The notes: a model not told the origin generated them from the sequence alone. DNA of 64,000 nt from Neobacillus bataviensis (GCF_019969725.1 NZ_JAHXYW010000012.1:124001-188000), one strand, 5' to 3'; shown: positions 32,063-41,093, numbered from the stretch's first letter. Numbers and translations: made by a program.

Positions 32063-33529
32063 TTAGCGATAAGAGATGGCTTGTTTCCCCATTTGCTCCC
32101 AGCCGCGTTTGAAGGCGCTGATGGAAACTTTACGATTTTTAGTAACACTTAGCGGGTCATTGAAATAAATATATTGGCTGTCATAGCCTGTGATCAGGAC
32201 GCTGTGCTCTTTATAGGTAATAGAAATTCTTCCTGTCGGCGTATTCCATGTTTGCCAGTATTGGGATGGGACCGTATCGAACAACACATTGTTGATGACC
32301 CACACCGGTTTGCCACTGTTCAGATGCTTATAGATTTCCTCAAAGCTGCTGCCCGTGAAATCGATCACCCGGTTTGGCAGGTAGCGTTCCGCCAAATCCG
32401 CAATTGGCCCGTGGTAAACCCCAAGCCCTGGCTTATTAAACGTATACATGTCGCCGACAAAACCCGAATACGGATTTCCGAAGTATACTTGGCCATTCGT
32501 TTTCGAATATGGCGTCGGGTCTTTCCGCACCTGGGAAGCAAGCGTCATTTTTGAAACATTTTTTCCAGCATCCAAGAGCAACATGTCGAGTGACGTCACT
32601 TCACAGCCGCGCGGCAGCTCCGGCATTTGCGCAACTAGCGGAACATCCAGCTGAACTGATGAAACGTACCCCTTGCTGCCTAGGTAAAAACGGTCCTTTC
32701 CGCTTTGGATCCAGCTGCCGCTCCTCATCGAGCCGTCACTATTGAGATAGTACCACTTGCCGCCATCGAGCAGCCAGCCTGTTTTCATAGCCCCATTTGA
32801 TGCAAGATAGTACCATTTACCGCTAGTGAAAACCCAGCCCGTCTGCATCGCACCTTTGCTGTTCATATAGTACCAACGGCTTCCGTCCTTCACCCAGCCG
32901 CTTAGCATCTGCCCGGAACCGCTTAAATAATACCACTTGCCGCCATCCAGGAGCCAGCCGGTCTGCATGACCCCCTTAGAGTCAAGAAAATACCATTTGC
33001 CACCTGTTTGAATCCAGCCCGTTGCCATAGCGCCGTTATTTTTTAAAAAATACCACTTGCCATTCTCTAATAACCAGCCCGTTTTCATCACACCAGATTG
33101 GTCAAGATAATAGGCTTGGCCTTTGTCGGTGATCCAGCCTGTTTGCTTTTCTCCATTTGTTCCATAATAATACCAAAGGCTGCCTTCTTTAACCCATCCT
33201 GTTACGGCTGTCTTAACTAACAATTCGTATGTATGATTGGCCCCATCCTCCGCCGAAATCGTCAGCATCGTGCCTGCTGGCTGCTTTGGAATGGCCACTT
33301 CAAATTGTCCTGCCGAATCGGCTGGAGCAGAGCCCAGGATTCCCTGATTGTTTTCCACTGAGACTTTTGCGTTTTCAATCGTTTTCCCTTTAATCGACGT
33401 CGTTTGATCGGTCACTTTTTCGAATAATTGGATTTCCGAGGTTGTTTCCGCTGTTGCCAGTCCCGGAACAAGAGAATAAGAGATAACGATCAGAGCAATA
33501 CAAATTTTTACCCAAATGTTTGGCTGCAC
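32063..33529 (-). CDS. Secreted choline-binding-repeat protein with C39-like cysteine peptidase domain
   Basis: 488 residues from the GTG at 33529 (GGGAGGGG upstream). A longer in-frame reading overlaps mntP and is rejected. Signal peptide 1-27 (cut near ATAETTS), an Ig-like domain about 32-106, then 8-9 choline-binding-type repeats of 20 residues (about 109-291; typical unit TGWLLDGGKWYYLNSDGSM), then a C39-like peptidase_C39_2 domain (about 293-488) with Cys in PRGCEVTSL, His in YKEHSVLITGYD and Asp in YFNDPLS. The repeats should anchor it to phosphocholine on wall polymers, which fits the lic-like operon at 14.4-17.8 kb. The peptidase target is unknown; a bacteriocin- or wall-directed role is possible. 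It breaks the otherwise conserved mntP-ywlE order. Confidence 0.88.
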   Translation of the reverse strand: MQPNIWVKICIALIVISYSLVPGLATAETTSEIQLFEKVTDQTTSIKGKTIENAKVSVENNQGILGSAPADSAGQFEVAIPKQPAGTMLTISAEDGANHTYELLVKTAVTGWVKEGSLWYYYGTNGEKQTGWITDKGQAYYLDQSGVMKTGWLLENGKWYFLKNNGAMATGWIQTGGKWYFLDSKGVMQTGWLLDGGKWYYLSGSGQMLSGWVKDGSRWYYMNSKGAMQTGWVFTSGKWYYLASNGAMKTGWLLDGGKWYYLNSDGSMRSGSWIQSGKDRFYLGSKGYVSSVQLDVPLVAQMPELPRGCEVTSLDMLLLDAGKNVSKMTLASQVRKDPTPYSKTNGQVYFGNPYSGFVGDMYTFNKPGLGVYHGPIADLAERYLPNRVIDFTGSSFEEIYKHLNSGKPVWVINNVLFDTVPSQYWQTWNTPTGRISITYKEHSVLITGYDSQYIYFNDPLSVTKNRKVSISAFKRGWEQMGKQAISYR

Positions 33530-33603
33530 ACGCCGCCCCTCCCCAATTAATAGAATGATATATTCTACAATTCTATTTATTTGGAGGATAATCCTGTTTA
33601 TTT

Positions 33604-34170
33604 TTATAAAATTTGCCAAAGTGGTGCTAGCAGTTTTATGCCAAAGGCCAATAAAATTGCTCCGCCTAGTGCCTCGCTGTAGCTCCCCATCCAGCTGCTG
33701 ACCTTTCTTCCGAGCAGTAACCCCGCCCATGTTTGCACAGTTGCCGCGATTCCAAAGCATAATAAGACCAAAAGCGTTTTGGCACCGTATATGCCTAAGG
33801 AAAGTCCGACGGAAAAGCTGTCGAGGCTGACGCTGAGCGCAAATATGATTAAGCCAATCCCGGCAGGTGTGATGGCTTTTTCCTCCCCTTTTTTGAGGCT
33901 TGCCCAAATCATCTGCACCCCTAAAACGATTAAAAGTAAGCCGCCAATAAAGGTGGCGAAGGCTCCAAATTTTTCTGATAAAAATTTGCCTGCAACGAGG
34001 CCCAAAAGCGGCATCCAAACATGGAAAAGTCCAATAGTGATGCCGATTTCAAAGATTTTTTTGAGCCGCAGTTTGTGCATTCCCATGCCGAGCGCGACCG
34101 AAAAGGCATCCATCCCTAGTGCAAATGCCATTAATAGTAGTGTCATGACTTCTCCGAACATCTCCGACAT
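33604..34170 (-). CDS. mntP: Putative manganese efflux pump MntP
   Basis: 188 residues, six membrane helices in two halves, each carrying a DAFSV-type motif: [12 protein letters not shown] and [12 protein letters not shown]. These acidic membrane motifs are the family hallmark and probable Mn path. AAGGGGG precedes the ATG. Equivalent to B. subtilis ywlD, between sua5 and ywlE. No yybP-type riboswitch is seen; upstream is the 52-bp repeat array. Confidence 0.92.
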   Translation of the reverse strand: MSEMFGEVMTLLLMAFALGMDAFSVALGMGMHKLRLKKIFEIGITIGLFHVWMPLLGLVAGKFLSEKFGAFATFIGGLLLIVLGVQMIWASLKKGEEKAITPAGIGLIIFALSVSLDSFSVGLSLGIYGAKTLLVLLCFGIAATVQTWAGLLLGRKVSSWMGSYSEALGGAILLAFGIKLLAPLWQIL

Positions 34171-34298
34171 TCTGTCTTCGCCCCCTTGGACTAACTATTT
34201 CAGCATATGCACGTCCTATATGATTTAGAAGTAGAGCGGGGAAATGGCTGGGGCGTTTACTTCTATTTTAGCGCTTCTGGAAATTGGGAAGGGATGGG

Positions 34299-34720
34299 GC
34301 TACGTGACCGAATTAGTTCTGGAATCGAGGTTACGGGCACGTAAACGGGGGCTATGTTACCCAAATTGCTTCTGTACCAAGTTTTCCGGCACGTAGGCGG
34401 GTTCTACGTTACCCAAATTGCTCCTATACCAAGTTTTCGAGCACGTAGGCGGGTTCTACGTTACCCAAATTGCTCCTATACCAAGTTTTCCGGCACGTAG
34501 GCGGGTTCTACGTTAACCAAATTGCTTCTGTACCAAGTTTTCCGGCACGTAGGCGGGTTCTACGTTAACCAAATTGCTCCTATACCAAGTTTTCCGGCAC
34601 GTAGGCGGGTTCTACGTTAACCAAATTGCTCCTATACCAAGTTTTCCGGCACGTAGGCGGGTTCTACGTTACCCAAATCGCTCTTGTACTGAGTTTTCCG
34701 GCACGTAGACTGGGGCTCCT
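34299..34720. repeat. 52-bp tandem array, eight copies (CACGTAG family)
   Basis: GGCACGTA (or AGCACGTA) recurs at 34336, 34388, 34440, 34492, 34544, 34596, 34648 and 34700, always 52 bp apart. The unit is GGCACGTAGGCGGGTTCTAC then GTTAACC/GTTACCC, AAATTGCTCC/TCTG, TATACCAAG and TTTTCC. ACGTAG and CTACGT form a small hairpin or dyad in each unit. The outermost copies are most diverged, and the left end (CTACGTGACC at 34299) resembles the array at 8666. It fills most of the 615 bp gap between sua5 and mntP. No ORF. Confidence 0.95.
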
Positions 34721-34745
34721 TTTAAAAAAAAGCTTGCGTACATAC

Positions 34746-34784
34746 AAAAAAACACCAAGCCCCGCAATTCAGCAGGACCTGGTG
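34746..34784 (-). terminator. Terminator of sua5
   Basis: An imperfect stem (CACCAAGCCCCGC with GCAGGACCTGGTG, some mismatches) is followed on the minus strand by GTTTTTTTG, immediately after the sua5 stop. Transcription should end before the 52-bp array. Confidence 0.75.
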
Positions 34785-34785
34785 C

Positions 34786-35829
34786 TTACTCGCCAATTAT
34801 TTTATTCCCAGCAGCCTTCAAAAGGCGGTTCATGATCGCATGCCCCACACCTTCATTCGGAAACATCTCACTAAAAATAATATCCACCTTTAATTGATTA
34901 AAACGGCGGAGCGTATCATATAGCGCTGCCGCAACCGTCTCCAGCTCGGCCCGCTGCCCGCAGGCGAGCACCACATCCGCCTTAAACAGATCCACGTACT
35001 CTTCCGTCGTTAACACTCCGGCCGAAAGCCCTTCCTTCTCCTTTTCTTCCACTAAACGCTGAAGAAAATCTCTGGTGCCTGACACCAAATATAGCGGAGC
35101 ATTCGGGGCATAATGCTTGTATTTCATGCCCGGGGATTTTGGCTTCGAGGCTTCATCCGTCAAAGCCGGGTCGACCCGAACCTCGCCAATCACAGCCTCA
35201 AGCTGCTCCTTCGTCACTCCGCCCGGGCGCAAAATAACCGGTACTGCTTCGGTGCAGTCTACCACCGTTGACTCCACGCCAACTCCCGTCGGTCCGCCAT
35301 CCACAACCCCGGCAATTTTCCCATTTAAATCATCGAGCACATGATCCGCACTTGTCGGACTCGGCTTGCCCGAGCTGTTCGCACTTGGCGCCGCAATCGG
35401 CAGCCCGCATGACTTCAACAAAGCCAGAGCCACCGGATGATCCGGCATCCTTACTGCCACGGTCGAAAGTCCAGCCGTCGCTTTTTCCGACAGAACGCCC
35501 TCTTTCTTATTAAAAACAATCGTCAGCGGCCCAGGCCAAAACGCATCCATTAACACTTCCGCTGTCCGAGGAACCTCACTCACAAATCTACTAAGCTGCT
35601 CTTTATCGGCGATGTGAATAATTAACGGATTATCCCCAGGCCTCCCCTTGGCAGCGAAAATTTTCGCCACCGCCTCGTCACTTTCAGCGTTGCCGCCGAG
35701 GCCATAAACGGTCTCTGTCGGCAGGGCCACCACTCCATTTTCCCGCAAAAAATTCGCTGCATCCACAATTTGTGGATTACTTTCTAAATTATCCACATTT
35801 TTATCCACTATCCAGACCTTTGTGTTCAT
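34786..35829 (-). CDS. sua5: L-threonylcarbamoyladenylate synthase
   Basis: 347 residues. Makes TC-AMP for the t6A37 tRNA modification. YrdC domain about 20-210 (VVALPTETVYGLGG, KGRPGDNPLIIHI, PSANSSGKPSPT) and a C-terminal Sua5 domain about 235-347, joined by SPGMKYKHYAP. The equivalent of B. subtilis ywlC. The 5' end and promoter area are packed with DnaA boxes. A 13 bp palindromic core, GGTGTCAGGCACC, also found in the palindrome at 51861, lies in the coding sequence at 35074-35086. Confidence 0.96.
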   Translation of the reverse strand: MNTKVWIVDKNVDNLESNPQIVDAANFLRENGVVALPTETVYGLGGNAESDEAVAKIFAAKGRPGDNPLIIHIADKEQLSRFVSEVPRTAEVLMDAFWPGPLTIVFNKKEGVLSEKATAGLSTVAVRMPDHPVALALLKSCGLPIAAPSANSSGKPSPTSADHVLDDLNGKIAGVVDGGPTGVGVESTVVDCTEAVPVILRPGGVTKEQLEAVIGEVRVDPALTDEASKPKSPGMKYKHYAPNAPLYLVSGTRDFLQRLVEEKEKEGLSAGVLTTEEYVDLFKADVVLACGQRAELETVAAALYDTLRRFNQLKVDIIFSEMFPNEGVGHAIMNRLLKAAGNKIIGE

Positions 35830-36050
35830 AGTTATCCACCTTTATCAGAAACGAGTCTTTTATCGAAATTTGACGAAAAACGGCGATTAGACTCATATTT
35901 TACAAATAGTACGTTTGAAAGTATAAAAGAAGGCGGGGATAAATACAAGTTTTATCCACAAATTGTGCATAAGTTTCTGGAAATAGTGGATAACTTTGTG
36001 GATATATCCACAGTTATAAAGAAAATTTTAAAAATAATGAGTTATCCACA
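35771..36050. promoter_or_regulatory. DnaA-box cluster at sua5 (ywlC)
   Basis: Exact TTATNCACA boxes at 35789, 35952, 36042 (plus strand) and 35964 (minus strand, TTATGCACA). One-mismatch boxes at 35771, 35801, 35832, 35985, 35997 and 36004. That is ten in 280 bp, across the sua5 start and the spacer to the GNAT gene. In B. subtilis the ywlC upstream region is one of the known DnaA-binding clusters outside oriC, so position and motif agree. Confidence 0.85.
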
Positions 36051-36460
36051 TTCAAAACGTGTCGAATATGTTTTGATCCATAAAACTGCTGCGGTAAATC
36101 TCCCCGTCCAATTTTCTGAAAGCCCATTAATTCAAAAAACGGAAGGGCCGTTCCTTTATTTGTTGCCAAAAATAAACTTTGCATTCCTTTTTCTTTCGCC
36201 AATTGCACCATTTGATCGAAAAGAACAAAAATCTCCTTTTCAGCTTGTCCAGGCGTAACGACAAGCGAGCGCAGCAGCCCAAAATCCGTATAAGCCTCCA
36301 TCCCAAGCGTGCCCTTAAGCGTACCTTCCTCATCTTCTAGCAGCAAAAAGCAGCCAATCGAGTCCTCATTTACTCCATCCGTCCCAAGATTGGCCCGCTC
36401 CAAAAACTCTCTTAAATTGCCGAGATCCTCTTTACCCGCCTTGCGAATTAATAATTCCAT
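36014..36460 (-). CDS. GNAT-family N-acetyltransferase (YwlB-like)
   Basis: 148 residues from the ATG at 36460, with GAGGTGG upstream; eight in-frame codons further up lack a site. GNAT fold with LLRSLVVTPGQAEKEI (acetyl-CoA loop region, weakly conserved) and ATNKGTALPFFELMGFQKIGR, typical of the C-terminal half. The substrate is unknown. It sits where ywlB is in B. subtilis. The 3' end overlaps the DnaA-box cluster. Confidence 0.85.
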   Translation of the reverse strand: MELLIRKAGKEDLGNLREFLERANLGTDGVNEDSIGCFLLLEDEEGTLKGTLGMEAYTDFGLLRSLVVTPGQAEKEIFVLFDQMVQLAKEKGMQSLFLATNKGTALPFFELMGFQKIGRGDLPQQFYGSKHIRHVLNVDNSLFLKFSL

Positions 36461-36534
36461 CTTATCCACCTCTTCTTTTTTCATTTCTACTCTATGAATA
36501 TTAAAAAGATAGATAAAATAGAACCGGCAAATCT

Positions 36535-36570
36535 ATTAAAAAAACCAGCTCCGCTGAAAGGAACTGGTTT
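36535..36570 (-). terminator. Terminator of spoIIR
   Basis: AAACCAG/CTGGTTT arms around a partly paired loop (36542-36570) are followed on the minus strand by a T run. It overlaps the spoIIR stop codon. Confidence 0.75.
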
Positions 36571-37456
36571 AATTAAATAGCTTTTCCCACATCTCTACCA
36601 CGAAAAACTTCACTTTCACCGGCTGTTCATCCTCTGCCGTATAAACCGGTTTTTTCTCTTGCTTAACCGTTTCTATTTCTTGCACAGGCTCTTCTTCTAA
36701 AAGCTGCTCTTGCTTCGCTAACGTATAATTTTCCACTACAGCTGACGATTTTTCAACCGTCTCTTTTTTAACGGGTGCTTTCGGCTGCTTTACCACTGAT
36801 ACTTGCGGCTGTCTTTCAACCGGTTTAGTCTTCACTTGTGGTTGCTTTTCAACAGGTTTAGTCTTCACTCGCGGTTCGACCGCTGCCTTAACCGGCTCTT
36901 CCTGGACCGTTTGCGCTTCAACATGTTCCTTTTCATCAAAGCCTTTGCTTACGGCAATCCCATTTGAAAAATCCAGAAAGCATAACGGCGGGTACAGCAC
37001 ACACCACCAATTGGCCCCCTCACCTTTACCCAATGTAATCAAAATCGCCTGGTATTCTCCGGCCGGATATAAAAACTGGCCATAAAGCTTTGTCGGAAAC
37101 TGAACCTTGCCAAATTCTACTTTCACCGATTGATCGGAATTTTGCTCGCGCACCACTTGTTCCGCAATCGCTTGAATCTCCGGCAGCTTCGCATTGATCA
37201 CCGCTCTTGCTTTTTCCATCGACGTTAAATCCTGCACCCATAAGGTAATCTGGGCATTAACCGCGTCGCGCACCTTCCGCTTGATCGCCTGGTCCTGTTC
37301 AAAATCACTATTCGCCAATATTCGGAGGCGGATTGCTTCCCCTGGAATTACAATCGATTCCTTCTCTGCCGCTTCCGTTTTTGGCATATATAAACTCAAC
37401 ATTGTTCCCAATGATAATACCACTAAGTAAGCCCAAACCACTACTTTGCTTCTCAC
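36569..37456 (-). CDS. spoIIR: Stage II sporulation protein R with charged C-terminal extension
   Basis: About 295 residues. SpoIIR is made in the forespore under sigma-F and exported to trigger SpoIIGA cleavage of pro-sigma-E. N-terminal membrane/signal segment, then the conserved domain (about 35-175) with IRLRILANSDFEQDQAIKRK, GEYQAILITLGKGEGANWWC and VLYPPLCFLD. Residues from about 185 on are a Lys/Pro/Glu/Gln/Val-rich tail of about 110 residues including the repeats VKTKPVEKQPQ and VKTKPVERQPQ, absent from standard family members of about 200-230 residues. The start is unclear: the GTG at 37456 with AAGGGA upstream is preferred over upstream TTG/GTG codons. Confidence 0.88.
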   Translation of the reverse strand: MRSKVVVWAYLVVLSLGTMLSLYMPKTEAAEKESIVIPGEAIRLRILANSDFEQDQAIKRKVRDAVNAQITLWVQDLTSMEKARAVINAKLPEIQAIAEQVVREQNSDQSVKVEFGKVQFPTKLYGQFLYPAGEYQAILITLGKGEGANWWCVLYPPLCFLDFSNGIAVSKGFDEKEHVEAQTVQEEPVKAAVEPRVKTKPVEKQPQVKTKPVERQPQVSVVKQPKAPVKKETVEKSSAVVENYTLAKQEQLLEEEPVQEIETVKQEKKPVYTAEDEQPVKVKFFVVEMWEKLFN

Positions 37457-37576
37457 TCTCAGCACCGTCCCTTCGATATCCTCATTGTGGACAGAAACCA
37501 AGAATCTTAAACTAGTAAATTTTAATATTTTTACCCGAACATTTCATATTACTCCGCACTAATCAACCGCTACCGC

Positions 37577-37760
37577 CTTTATTTCAGCCCAGCGGGCTTT
37601 ATGAACCTTTCTTATCGACCGTTGCACCCTTTTTTCCAGGCTCACGGGCATTATGAACCTCTCTTATCGACCGTCAAGACTCTTTTTCCAAGCTCGCGGG
37701 CTTTATGAACCTCTCTTATCGACTGCCAAGACTCATTTTCTAAACTCACGGGCATTATGA
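37577..37760. repeat. 52-bp tandem array, four copies (GGGCTTTATGAACC family)
   Basis: CGGGCTTTATGAACC or CGGGCATTATGAACC recurs with its GGG at 37594, 37646, 37698 and 37750, again exactly 52 bp apart. The conserved second part is TCTTATCGACCG, and the unit contains CTTTTTCCAAGCTC before the next CGGG. The core differs from the CACGTAG arrays, but the period and the TTTTTCC-GGC layout match. It fills the spoIIR-prmC spacer (37457-37790). Confidence 0.92.
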
Positions 37761-37772
37761 AACCCACACAAT

Positions 37773-37800
37773 AAAAAAAGCCCCGGGAGATCACTTCCCG
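37773..37800 (-). terminator. Terminator of prmC
   Basis: CGGGA/TCCCG arms around a 7-base loop, extended by GC pairs, are followed on the minus strand by a run of seven T residues. The stem overlaps the prmC stop region. Confidence 0.8.
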
Positions 37801-38642
37801 AAGCCAATTTCCGCAAACACCATCCGGTCCTTGCCGTTTATATCATTCACGATTTCAACCTTAACTTCCTTAAATGCTTTTTGAAAAAGCTCCGCTACCG
37901 CTTCGCCCTGACCGGCCCCAATTTCGAAACATACCAGCGCGCGCGAAGCTAGCACTTCAGGCAGCTCGTGCATAAAGCGGCGGTAAAAATCAAGTCCGTC
38001 CTCGCCCGCAAACAAAGCCCGATGCGGTTCATGTTCTGTGACCACTTCCGACATCGTCACCATATCCCCCGTCGGAATATACGGCGGATTAGAAATGACA
38101 ACATCAAACTCGCCGCCCATAAACGGCTTTAATAAATCACCCTGAATAAATTCAACGTCGGCCTCAAGCCGGCTGGCATTTTCCCGTGCCACAATTAAGG
38201 ATTCCTCCGCAATATCAGAAGCGAAGACCTTTAATGCTGGCTGCTCCAGCTTCACGCTGATGGCAATTGCACCGCTACCCGTACCGATATCCACTACCTT
38301 TTTTAAACCCAGCTTATTTATTCTCTTAAGCGTTTCGTAAACGAGCTCCTCAGTTTCCGGCCTTGGAATGAGCACTTCTTCATTGACCAGGAACGTCCGG
38401 CCGTAAAACTCCTCAGAGCCGATCATATACTGAACCGGTACACCGCGGACATGCTCGTGAACAGCTTTCTCGAAACGTAACAGCACAGCCGGATCTACAT
38501 CATCGCGCATATTGGCAAACAGCTGCGACCGCGACATCCCGGTAAAATGCCGAAGCAATAGCTCGCCCGCATTCTCATCCCGATTTGCTTTTTTTAAAAA
38601 AGAAGAAGCCCAATTAAGAGCTTCGAATACTTTTTTACTCAT
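37791..38642 (-). CDS. prmC: Release factor glutamine methyltransferase
   Basis: 283 residues. Methylates the Gln of the GGQ motif in RF1/RF2. SAM motif [15 protein letters not shown] (about 112-125) and the catalytic NPPY in [12 protein letters not shown] (about 188). The N-terminal helical domain recognises the release factor. The start lies inside the prfA end (8 bp overlap), so it is coupled to its substrate gene. Confidence 0.97.
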   Translation of the reverse strand: MSKKVFEALNWASSFLKKANRDENAGELLLRHFTGMSRSQLFANMRDDVDPAVLLRFEKAVHEHVRGVPVQYMIGSEEFYGRTFLVNEEVLIPRPETEELVYETLKRINKLGLKKVVDIGTGSGAIAISVKLEQPALKVFASDIAEESLIVARENASRLEADVEFIQGDLLKPFMGGEFDVVISNPPYIPTGDMVTMSEVVTEHEPHRALFAGEDGLDFYRRFMHELPEVLASRALVCFEIGAGQGEAVAELFQKAFKEVKVEIVNDINGKDRMVFAEIGFGK

Positions 38643-39708
38643 CTGCAGCCTCTTCCAGTCTTTTCGCTTGATCTTCCATAATCAAGGCATCGATGACTTC
38701 ATCCAGCTTGCCTTCTAATATTTGGTCCAGCTTTTGAATCGTTAAACCAATGCGATGGTCCGTCACACGATTTTGCGGGAAGTTGTAAGTACGGATTCGC
38801 TCAGAACGGTCGCCGGTACCAACCGCTGATTTACGCACTTGATCGTATTCCGCCTGTGCTTCCTGCTGGAATTTATCATAGACGCGCGCGCGCAATACTT
38901 TCATCGCTTTGTCTTTGTTCTTATGCTGTGATTTTTCGTCCTGACAGGATACCACAATTCCTGTTGGAATGTGCGTTAAACGAACAGCTGACATCGTTGT
39001 ATTAACGGACTGTCCGCCGGCACCACTGGAGGCAAACGTATCAAAACGAATATCCTTATCGTGGATTTCAATCTCTACTTCTTCCGCTTCCGGCAAACAA
39101 ACAACCGTTGCTGTTGAAGTATGAATCCGTCCGCCTGATTCGGTTTCCGGCACACGCTGTACACGATGGGCGCCATTTTCAAATTTCAATTTGGAGTAAG
39201 CGCCGGCACCATTGATCATAAAGCTGATCTCTTTGTAGCCGCCAAGGCCAGTCGGATTGGCATCAATCAAATCTGTTTTCCAGCCCTGCGCTTCGGCATA
39301 ACGGCTGTACATCCGGTAAAGCGAACCAGCAAACAGCGCTGCCTCTTCCCCGCCGGCCGCACCGCGAATTTCGAAGATAACGTTTTTGTCATCGTTCGGG
39401 TCCTTTGGAATCAGAAGAATCTTCATGCGGGATTCCAGCTCTTCGATTTGCGCTTCCAGCTCGTTTACTTCTTCCTTCACCATTTCACGCATTTCGGCAT
39501 CGAGCTTATCCTCAAGCATCGCCTTTGCGTCAGCCAGCTGTTCGCGAGCCTCTTTATATTGGCGGTACGTTTGCACAGTTTCTTGTATGTCAGATTGTTC
39601 TTTTGAATATTCACGTAGTTTTTTTGAATCATTAATGATTTCCGGATCGCTTAAAAGTTCATTTAATCTTTCGTAGCGATCTTCAACGGATTGAAGACGA
39701 TCAAACAA
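38635..39708 (-). CDS. prfA: Peptide chain release factor 1
   Basis: 357 residues. GGQ motif in [12 protein letters not shown] and the stop-codon reading region [18 protein letters not shown] typical of RF1. The best start is a TTG at 39708: GAGGTG lies 6 bp upstream and the resulting [13 protein letters not shown] matches the known RF1 N-terminus. A GTG at 39717 lies within that ribosome site. Confidence 0.96.
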   Translation of the reverse strand: MFDRLQSVEDRYERLNELLSDPEIINDSKKLREYSKEQSDIQETVQTYRQYKEAREQLADAKAMLEDKLDAEMREMVKEEVNELEAQIEELESRMKILLIPKDPNDDKNVIFEIRGAAGGEEAALFAGSLYRMYSRYAEAQGWKTDLIDANPTGLGGYKEISFMINGAGAYSKLKFENGAHRVQRVPETESGGRIHTSTATVVCLPEAEEVEIEIHDKDIRFDTFASSGAGGQSVNTTMSAVRLTHIPTGIVVSCQDEKSQHKNKDKAMKVLRARVYDKFQQEAQAEYDQVRKSAVGTGDRSERIRTYNFPQNRVTDHRIGLTIQKLDQILEGKLDEVIDALIMEDQAKRLEEAADE

Positions 39709-39786
39709 GTTATTCACCTCGAGTTTTAGTCCATAACATTCTAATTATAGTATAGGCGTTAAACTCAGTCAAAACCAATTTTTGAT

Positions 39787-39820
39787 ACAAAAAAACATGC
39801 CCTGGTAAACAGAGCATGTT
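39787..39820 (-). terminator. Terminator of the YhcN/YlaJ-type lipoprotein gene
   Basis: AACATGC/GCATGTT with inner CTG/CAG pairing (39794-39820), followed on the minus strand by TTTTTTTG. It overlaps the stop codon. Confidence 0.82.
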
Positions 39821-40292
39821 ATCTTCGGTCTTCCTTCACTCTAACTTCGATATTGTAACGCGGCAGGGCCCGCATTAGTTTGCGGTGGAGGCGTGCTTCA
39901 GCGTCCATTCTTTCCCTGTCGGAGAGCATGCCTTTTTTATAAACAGAAACCCACATCCGGTCGCCATTCATCCAAACGGAGTCGGTGACAAACTCGTCTG
40001 TTGCCGCAATAACCTTTTTCGCCTTGTCGACATCGCTGCCCTGATTTTCACCATCAAATTCTCCGCGATCTCCTGACCTATTCAGATTAAGGAAGTTAGG
40101 ATTTTGGTCGGCAATATCATTTTCCGCCACGTCCCGCTCGCCCCCATTATTGCGGTTGGACATAAAATTAGGTGACGTTCGGTCTTTCCGCAAATCATAT
40201 GCGCTATCTTTTTCCTCAGCCGCACGATTGTTCTGACATCCAGTTACCATTAACAACATGATAAACGAGAAAAACATCCACTTTTTCCGCAT
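39819..40292 (-). CDS. YhcN/YlaJ-family sporulation lipoprotein
   Basis: 157 residues. Lipoprotein signal with lipobox MVTGC (Cys about 19), a polar Asn/Asp-rich linker to about 85, then the conserved YhcN/YlaJ domain (KKVIAATDEFVTDSVWMNGD, and a C-terminal RLHRKLMRALPRYNIEVRV). Family members are linked to spores and germination. It lies between tdk and prfA as a single gene. Confidence 0.8.
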   Translation of the reverse strand: MRKKWMFFSFIMLLMVTGCQNNRAAEEKDSAYDLRKDRTSPNFMSNRNNGGERDVAENDIADQNPNFLNLNRSGDRGEFDGENQGSDVDKAKKVIAATDEFVTDSVWMNGDRMWVSVYKKGMLSDRERMDAEARLHRKLMRALPRYNIEVRVKEDRR

Positions 40293-40361
40293 AAAACACC
40301 TCCATTACTATCATGCCCGCCAGCTTGCCGAACTGAACGAGAGAAATCTTTCCAAGCCTAC

Positions 40362-40397
40362 AAAAAAAACTGCCCAGGAATCACTTCCTAGACAGTT
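40362..40397 (-). terminator. Terminator of tdk
   Basis: AACTGTCTAGGAA with TTCCTGGGCAGTT (two G-U or mismatched pairs) around a 4-base loop, then TTTTTTTT on the minus strand. Confidence 0.85.
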
Positions 40398-40409
40398 ATG
40401 TATCATACA

Positions 40410-41021
40410 TCAAACTTCCTGCTCAACCGCCCCGCGGTATGATGCTGTTTTTGGCACTTCATGGTGGTGACGGCAGCGAGGCTCGTACGCTTCGGACGCG
40501 CCGACCATGATAACCGGGTCATGATACGAGGCAGGTCGTCCATCAATCAGACGCTGCGTCCGGCTCGATGGTGAACCGCATACCGTACAAACCGCCTGCA
40601 GCTTCGTTACCGTTTCAGCAATCGCCATCAACGCCGGCATTTGTCCAAACGGCTCCCCGCGGAAATCCATATCAAGACCAGCACATACGACGCGATGACC
40701 GCTGTCTGCCAGCTGCTGCACTACCCTTACAATGCCCTCATCAAAAAACTGCACTTCATCAATTGCAATAATATCCATATCTGCCTCGACATGATGCAGA
40801 ATCTCAATCGAATGGGAAATTGGCTTCGCATGAAAAGAAGAGCCATTATGGGAAACGACAGACTGTTCACTGTAGCGATTATCAATCTTCGGCTTAAACA
40901 CAGCTATTTTTTGTTTGGCAAATTGAGCCCGCCGAACACGGCGAATCAATTCCTCCGACTTTCCAGAAAACATACTGCCACAGATAACCTCAACCCATCC
41001 GCTTTGCTTCATTAAATACAT
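40410..41021 (-). CDS. tdk: Thymidine kinase
   Basis: 203 residues. Type II TK: P-loop [14 protein letters not shown] (about 16-29), DEVQFFDE Walker B with the catalytic Glu region, zinc lobe [13 protein letters not shown] and a further C..H cluster near the C-terminus ([10 protein letters not shown]). AAGGAG lies 9 bp before the ATG at 41021. Confidence 0.97.
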   Translation of the reverse strand: MYLMKQSGWVEVICGSMFSGKSEELIRRVRRAQFAKQKIAVFKPKIDNRYSEQSVVSHNGSSFHAKPISHSIEILHHVEADMDIIAIDEVQFFDEGIVRVVQQLADSGHRVVCAGLDMDFRGEPFGQMPALMAIAETVTKLQAVCTVCGSPSSRTQRLIDGRPASYHDPVIMVGASEAYEPRCRHHHEVPKTASYRGAVEQEV

Positions 41022-41093
41022 AAACGGCGTCTCCTTCCTCTAAACGAACCCTGATACACGATCATATTTATAGTAAAATTATCATTTTAGTCA

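Noticed and set aside
33530..34018. 163-residue N-terminal extension of the choline-binding protein reading frame
   Set aside because: It overlaps mntP in another frame, has no signal-peptide character, and a GTG with a strong ribosome site precedes a clear signal peptide at 33529.
34171..34298. Mn-sensing yybP-ykoY riboswitch upstream of mntP
   Set aside because: None of the conserved loop sequences are seen in the leader.
34299..34720. CRISPR array
   Set aside because: The whole 52 bp unit is repeated with no unique spacers.
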